Source of the DNA: CAMASH01 sp041746635
GTDB taxonomy: Bacteria > Verrucomicrobiota > Verrucomicrobiia > Chthoniobacterales > Terrimicrobiaceae
Direction of reading: 5' to 3'
Assembly (NCBI GenBank): GCA_041746635.1
Contig: JBGTGQ010000017.1
Location: 1-57,849, forward strand
DNA length: 57,849 nt
A program made the translations under genes and the position numbers. Shown here piece after piece: positions 52,848 through 57,849 of the stretch. The notes below the pieces were generated by a model that was not told where the DNA came from, ran no database searches, and saw nothing but the letters and a program-made list of their open reading frames with translations. The stretch's first letter is position 1. The number at the start of each line of letters is the position of its first letter.

Positions 52848-53043
52848 AGGTGACGACCTCCACTGGCAAAGTCCAATCAATCGGTAGGGACGGCTGTCCC
52901 AGCCGTCCGTTGCTCGCCACGCGCTGCGGCCCCGGCCCGACTGAAGCACAAGACGTCATCAGGGCAGCGAACAGAGACACTAGCGCCAGCATGAGCACCG
53001 CCAAGAGCACCCGCCACCTCCACGATGATTGATACCGTGTCAT
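52825..53043 (-). CDS. Small lipoprotein (72 aa)
   Basis: A 72-residue protein from the ATG at 53043. The N-terminus RWRVLLAVLMLALVSLFAAL is followed by MTSCAS, a lipobox-type signal. The copy of the GGTAGGGACGGCT palindromic element at 52883-52908 lies inside it. It overlaps the upstream gene by ATGA and the downstream one by 23 bp. Possibly a spanin or moron lipoprotein. Confidence 0.55.
   Translation of the reverse strand: MTRYQSSWRWRVLLAVLMLALVSLFAALMTSCASVGPGPQRVASNGRLGQPSLPIDWTLPVEVVTYANSNLR
52883..52908. repeat. GGTAGGGACGGCT palindromic element
   Basis: GGACGGCT (52888-52895) and AGCCGTCC (52901-52908) form an 8-bp stem with a 5-base loop, headed by GGTAG. A near copy is at 47961-47987. 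Confidence 0.5.
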
Positions 53044-53522
53044 CCGCCGCGCGGGTGAGCCAGGCATTGCCCTGAGTGTTTCGCGCCGAAAAGCTTCCCG
53101 GCCAGACTGTAAAACGGATTCCCGAGCATCAACCCAGCGTGGTAAAGCGCCGCCACCTTCGGGGCACCTTGGCCAGCAATGATCTGCGCGAACCGCAGAT
53201 TCCAGATCGCCCCCGGCAACTCCGGCCGCAAACAAAGCAAGTGCCGGAACTGACCCGCCGCATCGTGCCAACAGGAGGCAGCGAGAGTCTCTTTGAAATT
53301 GATGGCAAAGCTCGAACCATCCCAGGCATACCCCTTGCATATCTCCCAATCCCGCATGGACGTCCGAGCCCACACCCTCCCGTCTTTGTCGGCGAGTTCG
53401 TGGATTCCCCACCAATCAGAGGGGAAATAAATCCTCAACGGCTCATCCAGCACGAACCGCCATTTGCCGGGTTGTTCCCGATAGCGAAACTCTCCGACGA
53501 TGGACGGGCCAAAGACGCTCAT
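53040..53522 (-). CDS. DUF1353-like phage protein
   Basis: A 160-residue protein from the ATG at 53522. The segment GYAWDGSSFAINFKETL and the cluster CWHDAAGQFRHL resemble DUF1353 phage proteins (motif with W-D-G and H-D). The domain is often found near lysis or tail genes and its function is unknown. The upstream open frame to 53750 is antisense-like and was discarded. Confidence 0.55.
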   Translation of the reverse strand: MSVFGPSIVGEFRYREQPGKWRFVLDEPLRIYFPSDWWGIHELADKDGRVWARTSMRDWEICKGYAWDGSSFAINFKETLAASCWHDAAGQFRHLLCLRPELPGAIWNLRFAQIIAGQGAPKVAALYHAGLMLGNPFYSLAGKLFGAKHSGQCLAHPRGG

Positions 53523-53857
53523 TTTTTCAGATCGTCTTTTATGGTCTCCACCATCACGGGGCCGATGTAGCTGTCCATTTTGACGTTGTGCCCTCGCGCC
53601 TTCATCAGCACTTGAAGCTGGGTGGCGTATTCCTTCAGCGGGCCAGCCGCAAGCTTGGTGGCGGTCACGTCCAGGATCACCCAGAGCAAGCCTGTCAGGA
53701 TCTCTGGGGTGAGGTATTGCTCGGCTCCGGGAAGTTGCGTGGTCAGCCACGCCAGTCCAGCGGCACCAGCAACGGTGAGGCCCTTCTGGATGTATGGCCC
53801 AAGGTTGGCCAGGAGCAGCTTGACGACGATTTGTTCAGCGAACGCGGGTATTTTCAT
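53519..53857 (-). CDS. Holin-like membrane protein
   Basis: A 112-residue protein with two hydrophobic stretches (GLTVAGAAGLAWLTTQL and ILTGLLWVILDVTATKLA) and a charged C-terminus. It lies within the lysis block and overlaps the next gene by ATGA. The topology and place fit a holin that lets the endolysin reach the murein. Sequence identity with known holins was not seen. Confidence 0.5.
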   Translation of the reverse strand: MKIPAFAEQIVVKLLLANLGPYIQKGLTVAGAAGLAWLTTQLPGAEQYLTPEILTGLLWVILDVTATKLAAGPLKEYATQLQVLMKARGHNVKMDSYIGPVMVETIKDDLKK

Positions 53858-53861
53858 AATG

Positions 53862-54308
53862 TTATGGAGAGACTACGGCGGGAACGGCTCCGGCTGCTGA
53901 TGCGGCGACATTCGCGCCCATCACCGAGGCCGCAATCGTGCCAATAAGGGAGCCGAGGGACCGAGTAAGAAAGGAAGCGCCTGAATAGGCCGCCTCCGTG
54001 GATGTGGAATGGTAGATACCGGCGACAACCGGAAACTCGTTGAAGACCGGATTCCCCGCCTTATCCAGCCGCACGTTCCCCTTGCTGTCCACCACGGCCA
54101 CCTTGCGGGTGCCCAGCTCGGATGTGTTGCCGAACGTAATGCCCTGCGGCCCGACGCTCGTCGGCGCTACAATATCCGCCTGGGTGGTCATGATCTTGAC
54201 CGCCTTTACGGTTTGCCCCTTCTCTCCGTCGAGGGTCACGGGTTGGTAAAACGTGGTGGAGGCGCAGGCGGATAGGAGGATGTAGGATAAGAGCAGGAGT
54301 GGTTTCAT
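53862..54308 (-). CDS. Lipoprotein (148 aa)
   Basis: A 148-residue protein with a clear lipoprotein signal (MKPLLLLSYILLSACAS, lipobox LSAC). The mature part is beta-rich, then a glycine/alanine-rich hydrophobic end (LIGTIAASVMGANVAASAAG). Overlaps the next gene by ATGA. It may be a lysis or superinfection-exclusion protein. Confidence 0.6.
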   Translation of the reverse strand: MKPLLLLSYILLSACASTTFYQPVTLDGEKGQTVKAVKIMTTQADIVAPTSVGPQGITFGNTSELGTRKVAVVDSKGNVRLDKAGNPVFNEFPVVAGIYHSTSTEAAYSGASFLTRSLGSLIGTIAASVMGANVAASAAGAVPAVVSP

Positions 54309-54694
54309 TGGAGTCTCTTTCTTTCGAGGTTGTCAGTTGCGATCTTCAGCAGAGATGCCGCGGATTCCAGTGTCGCGACGGACTTTTCCAGCACGGCGGT
54401 ATTTTTTTCCACGATGGCAGCCATGGAGGCGTGCCGGTCCTGTAAGAAAGTATTAAATGCGTTGGCTTGGGCATCAACCCGCGCCTGCATGGCTTCGAGC
54501 TTGGCTTCGTAGATCGCCTGTTGGTTGTCCGCTCGAGACTGCATGGCCTTGTCGCGTTCCATGAACCACCGCGCCATTAACCAGATCGCGCCGAGAAACA
54601 CCAATAGGAGCGCAATAAATAACCAGCGGTCAGTCTGTGCTGCTGCAAACGTCGCCGCTTCTGTTACTGCTTTGACTGTTAGTGGATCAGGCAT
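54305..54694 (-). CDS. Membrane protein with coiled coil, spanin-like
   Basis: A 129-residue protein from the ATG at 54694. It has one transmembrane helix (WLFIALLLVFLGAIWLMARW, about 25-44) and a long coiled coil (AIYEAKLEAMQARVDAQAN and on). That build is typical of inner-membrane spanins. It is coupled to the lipoprotein gene that follows, which would be a natural partner. Confidence 0.55.
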   Translation of the reverse strand: MPDPLTVKAVTEAATFAAAQTDRWLFIALLLVFLGAIWLMARWFMERDKAMQSRADNQQAIYEAKLEAMQARVDAQANAFNTFLQDRHASMAAIVEKNTAVLEKSVATLESAASLLKIATDNLERKRLQ

Positions 54695-54695
54695 A

Positions 54696-56093
54696 TTAGA
54701 AGGACGGATAGGCACTCAGATCGAGCGCGGTAAGCTGGTAGCCGCCGCCCAGTGCGGTCATGGCTGCGTTGATCTGGGTGGCATAGCCAGTGATGGATAA
54801 GCCACTTCCAGGCCCGCCCTGGGTCCAGATGGTGACAATGGTCGCCTGCCCCCCGAGAAGCAGGAAGCAGGGGTTTCCGCTGTCGCCGCTGATGATGGCC
54901 TCATAAAACTCCAACCTCTGCGCCTCCGTCGGGATTTCATTGTGCCACGTTGTTGAGTCGCAAAATCTCGCCTGCGTCACAGAGCACTTCTCCTCTTGAT
55001 CAAAACCAGCCAATGGGACCGGCCACGGATAAGTTGCCTCCTCGGTGCCGGTGACAGGCCACGGTAATTTGGCGTAGTCAGCCGCAGCAATGTAGCGAGC
55101 AAACGAGATCGTTCCGGGGACGTCGCTATCCAGCAGTCCTACGGTCAGATCCCCAGCCGCGAACTGAGTGGCAGTCACGGTGCGATCCACCGCGACATTG
55201 CCGGTGGTGACGAACCGGATCGTGCATCCTGGAGTCAGGGGAAAATGCTGCGCAAAAATAATGTGTCGGGGAGAAATGAGGGTCCCCGCTCGTTGCCCGG
55301 CTCCCATGGAGTTCCAAGGAGACGCGCAGGTAAGTGCCTGGACGTAATCGACAGCCCACAATGAAGGGTTCCTCACGTAGGTGGCAGTTGCGTGGTTTTG
55401 GGTCGTAAATACCGCCCGTTGCGTTGCTGGGTTTTTACCAGCCAGCATACCATCCACCAGCGTAATGCTGGCTTGGGCGGCAGATGATCCAGAGAACGAG
55501 GAAAACGTGACGGTGGACCCCGTGGTGCTCAGAGCCGTCACGCTGGTATCGACGGTGCGGGATGTGCTGGAAATCGTCAGCGTGGCTGCCCCGGTCCCCG
55601 TGTAGGTCCATAAGCCCGGAACAGTTGAGCTTGGGACGATAGCCGTGGTATTGCTGGATGTCAGCGTCACTGTTTCAGTCGATGGCCTGCCGGTCTCGAC
55701 TGCATAGCCCCAAGTAAAATCTGTAACTCGGGTGGATGTTGCGACGTTGTTGATTCGGTCACGATATACCACCAGCCCCCCGGTCGTGCCTGTGTTGCGC
55801 CAGACCGTGATCGGGGTGGCATCCACGGAGAACCAGAAGGGGCGGTAATAGCCGCCATAGAGGAAGCCGGTCCTTTCTCCAGCAATGGTGCCTCCGTTGA
55901 CCTGGGCTTCCATTCCTGTGAGACTCAACAGGAGACATAGGGCGAGGAGAATAGCCACGATCTGGCCGCGCCGGGCGGCGGCATCCTCGGCGTAACGATG
56001 CGAGAACGCGTCCACCACGCAACCGTTGGGGAGCCGCGTGGTTGAGCAGGCCGCGAGGCCAGCGACGGCCAGTATGGAGAGCAGCAGTCTCAT
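54696..56093 (-). CDS. Trypsin-like serine protease with lipoprotein signal
   Basis: A 465-residue exported protein. The N-terminus has a lipobox signal (LAAC, Cys16) and a second hydrophobic segment (about 45-60), which may be an alternative start (GTG near residue 45). Residues 65-220 are Ser/Thr-rich beta modules. The C-terminal half is a chymotrypsin-type protease: H283 (IIFAQHF), D315 (AAGDLTVG) and S405 (SGDSGNP) form the triad. Its neighbours are the fibre and secreted genes. Roles could be fibre maturation, host-surface proteolysis or a lysogenic trait. Confidence 0.7.
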   Translation of the reverse strand: MRLLLSILAVAGLAACSTTRLPNGCVVDAFSHRYAEDAAARRGQIVAILLALCLLLSLTGMEAQVNGGTIAGERTGFLYGGYYRPFWFSVDATPITVWRNTGTTGGLVVYRDRINNVATSTRVTDFTWGYAVETGRPSTETVTLTSSNTTAIVPSSTVPGLWTYTGTGAATLTISSTSRTVDTSVTALSTTGSTVTFSSFSGSSAAQASITLVDGMLAGKNPATQRAVFTTQNHATATYVRNPSLWAVDYVQALTCASPWNSMGAGQRAGTLISPRHIIFAQHFPLTPGCTIRFVTTGNVAVDRTVTATQFAAGDLTVGLLDSDVPGTISFARYIAAADYAKLPWPVTGTEEATYPWPVPLAGFDQEEKCSVTQARFCDSTTWHNEIPTEAQRLEFYEAIISGDSGNPCFLLLGGQATIVTIWTQGGPGSGLSITGYATQINAAMTALGGGYQLTALDLSAYPSF

Positions 56094-56491
56094 TCCTGGG
56101 GCGTGATCGTCACCGTGCCGTCTTGATTTGTCGTGTAGGCCGGCACCCCAGCAAGGATCGCTGCCACCTCAGCCAGGCCCGCCGTGTCGCCAGCCAGCGT
56201 CATCGTCCCGGTAATCCAAGCAACCATGGACTCATACATCGACACCGCCAGGACAGCGTTGGTCCCGAGATTGTCCATCACGAGCTGATGGTTGTCGGTC
56301 CCGAATGTCCGCCCCACCCCATCCCGCAGGATGCCAATATTCGTATTTCGCGCGCCTTGCAGGACGAGGACGGTTTCGCGGGCCGCGCGCTGGTAAGCCG
56401 ACTCCGGCGGCGTCGTGAGCAGCGATTGAGCATTGAGATTGAGGGTGAGCGCCGCGAAGGCGGCGAGGAGGAGTGCGGGTATTTTTTTCAT
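56090..56491 (-). CDS. Secreted protein, unknown (133 aa)
   Basis: A 133-residue protein with a Sec signal peptide (MKKIPALLLAAFAALTLNL, then NAQS cleavage site). The mature part is helical and alanine-rich. It is coupled to the protease gene by ATGA and follows the tail fibre, so it may be a fibre-associated or lysogenic exported protein. Unknown family. Confidence 0.65.
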   Translation of the reverse strand: MKKIPALLLAAFAALTLNLNAQSLLTTPPESAYQRAARETVLVLQGARNTNIGILRDGVGRTFGTDNHQLVMDNLGTNAVLAVSMYESMVAWITGTMTLAGDTAGLAEVAAILAGVPAYTTNQDGTVTITPQE

Positions 56492-56497
56492 GATTTT

Positions 56498-57849
56498 TTA
56501 CTGGTAGAGAGGAATTTTATAAGTCGTGCCGGAAATGGTCACGGCGCTCCAGGCGACAGGAGCGGCGGTGCCCGAGGGGGCGACCGAGGTTCCAGAGCTT
56601 TGCAAATATCGCGCATCACCCACCTCGCCGTTGAGTGCAACTTTTTGATCGGCAGCGGCGGCGAAGGATGCGGCGGTGAGGTTGGAAAACTTCGGGTCGT
56701 CGTCTTTTACGTCAACTTCATCGCTAGGAGCGTCGCCGAGCGTGAGCGAGCCGGGAATCTCCACCACTCCGGTGGATCGCAACCACATGCGGATATCTGC
56801 CGCTGTAAGAGCAGCGGCGCTTGATGTGCTGTTTGCAAATAACGCCATGTCACCACTTGACCAAAATGCACCCGGTGTCGCTTGAACACCGATACCGCCG
56901 ACGCCGACGAGAGCTCCAGCATTGTCTTTTGCCAAAAATGCCATCGTTGTCCAACTGCTGGCAAGGTTGTTATCGTTTGCAATAACCAGCGACGACAGGT
57001 CCTGATAGGGATCTGTAGATGTCCCAGTAGCCAACAACACTGCGGGCTGAGACGTCGTTTGATAAGCGGGACCCGACGAAGCGACATATGTTGTCGGTGC
57101 GGCGGCTGCACCGCGTAACAGTCGAGATCTGACAGCGAGCAGATTGCTGGCTGAGGTGCCGGTAGTCACGTTGCCGTTGAGCGAGGCTGATCCCGTAACG
57201 ACCTGCGACCCGGATACCGCATGATCGCCGTCCACCCACACACTGCTGCCTGTTGTTGGAAAACCGGAGGTGGGGTAGATGGTGTATCCAGTCATATCGG
57301 GATTGATCGTGAGCCCGCTGTTCCAACCCACGATCCCAGACCAATTGGAGTCCGTGGCTGTTGCTGCGACAGTTATCAGCCCCACATTTGTGGTCACGGT
57401 CTGTCCAAGCTGCACTTCCAGGACATAAGAATGCCCGCCTGAGTTTGTGGCCATCCGCACCGCACTGATCGCGGGCGGTGGACTATGAAATACTGTGCCG
57501 TTTATGGTCTTAGTCCCATACCCTCTGCTACCGATCTGTAGCGTCAACGCGTCGTGGGAATTGTTTTGGGCGTCGCTAACAAAAATGGTCACCAGAGGGT
57601 TGACCCCAGCGCCAGCGACAAAGGTTCCTACCCTCACCCATTGGCCAGAGGTCCAATTTTGTGACGAGAGCGTTGTTAATCGCGGGCGAATTTCCATGCT
57701 CTTGGCACCCGAGAATATCTGCGTAGCCGTCGAGACCGCTCCGGCGGTGCCGGTGCCAGAAAGCTGCATATTTGCTCCCGGAAGGCTGCCAGTAAAAGCG
57801 AGCGAGCCTAGGGTAAGAGTGCCAGAGGTCGTGCCCTGTAGTGTGGTTG
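56498..57849 (-). CDS. Tail fibre protein, 5' end outside the window
   Basis: An open frame of at least 450 codons, cut by the window edge. An ATG is present at 57769, but the frame stays open beyond it with similar sequence, so the true start is outside. It is Ser/Thr/Gly/Ala-rich with many short beta repeats (SLTLGDAPSDEV, QKVALNGEVGDARYLQSSGT), which matches the C-terminal part of phage tail fibres (a DARYL-type segment is common). Role in host recognition is expected. Confidence 0.75.
   Translation of the reverse strand, partial: TTLQGTTSGTLTLGSLAFTGSLPGANMQLSGTGTAGAVSTATQIFSGAKSMEIRPRLTTLSSQNWTSGQWVRVGTFVAGAGVNPLVTIFVSDAQNNSHDALTLQIGSRGYGTKTINGTVFHSPPPAISAVRMATNSGGHSYVLEVQLGQTVTTNVGLITVAATATDSNWSGIVGWNSGLTINPDMTGYTIYPTSGFPTTGSSVWVDGDHAVSGSQVVTGSASLNGNVTTGTSASNLLAVRSRLLRGAAAAPTTYVASSGPAYQTTSQPAVLLATGTSTDPYQDLSSLVIANDNNLASSWTTMAFLAKDNAGALVGVGGIGVQATPGAFWSSGDMALFANSTSSAAALTAADIRMWLRSTGVVEIPGSLTLGDAPSDEVDVKDDDPKFSNLTAASFAAAADQKVALNGEVGDARYLQSSGTSVAPSGTAAPVAWSAVTISGTTYKIPLYQ

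Noticed and set aside
50445..57849. Diversity-generating retroelement acting on the tail fibre
   Set aside because: No reverse transcriptase motif (such as YxDD) and no template/variable repeat pair was seen.

Overview
The window shows the left end of a large tailed-phage prophage and the bacterial chromosome beside it. The first 6.4 kb is host DNA. It carries a DUF1501/DUF1800 operon (a pair typical of Verrucomicrobia, Planctomycetes and relatives), a beta-CASP metallo-beta-lactamase nuclease, a methyltransferase and a TerC membrane protein. GC-rich coding, this gene pair and dispersed short repeats make a Verrucomicrobia-like host the best guess, but no rRNA or other taxonomic marker is present. 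At 6500-6543 lies the 3' half of a tRNA gene with no 5' half. A tyrosine integrase follows, so this is read as attL. No second attachment site appears before base 57849, so the prophage runs off the right edge.

Layout of the prophage. 6.6-12.2 kb: integrase, a divergent lysogeny control region (Xis-like protein, repressor, GYF-domain membrane protein, Cro-like protein, Bro antirepressor). 12.2-32.5 kb, mostly minus strand: morphogenesis genes, many joined by 4-bp ATGA overlaps. Read in the direction of transcription these are tail-tip and hub proteins, scaffold, decoration protein, major capsid, probable tail tube, connector, fibre-like protein, tail chaperone with a -1 frameshift, and tape measure. 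32.5-36.1 kb, plus strand: replication genes (a primase zinc-finger protein and a Toprim/ATPase primase-helicase with a C-terminal partner), then a strongly palindromic 360-bp region that could be the replication origin. 36.5-50.4 kb, plus strand: many small unknown genes plus an N6-adenine methylase-like protein, SNF2 helicase, serine recombinase, ParB-like protein and a short beta-clamp. 50.5-57.8 kb, minus strand: possible prohead protease, M15 endolysin, spanin/holin-like genes, several lipoproteins, a trypsin-like protease and a tail fibre cut by the window edge. Terminase and portal were not recognised and may lie beyond the right edge.

The most unusual content is not protein coding. 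(1) Seven-nucleotide periodic repeats (CTCTCAA, TTCAGCC, CTTCCAA/CTTCCGA, CTCCCCG families) occur between genes and in frame inside genes. (2) A palindromic motif CCTAAC-S-GTTAAG recurs and forms the stop codons of three genes. (3) A leader motif GTCCCRCCCCA..GTCTA precedes several small genes. (4) A CCGTCC-rich region with 21-bp inverted repeats follows the primase. (5) A 28-bp element sits at both strand-switch points of the late genes. (6) A roughly 40-bp inverted repeat pair forms a MITE-like element. At least four predicted promoters place the -10 box only 9-12 bases before the ATG, suggesting leaderless messages.
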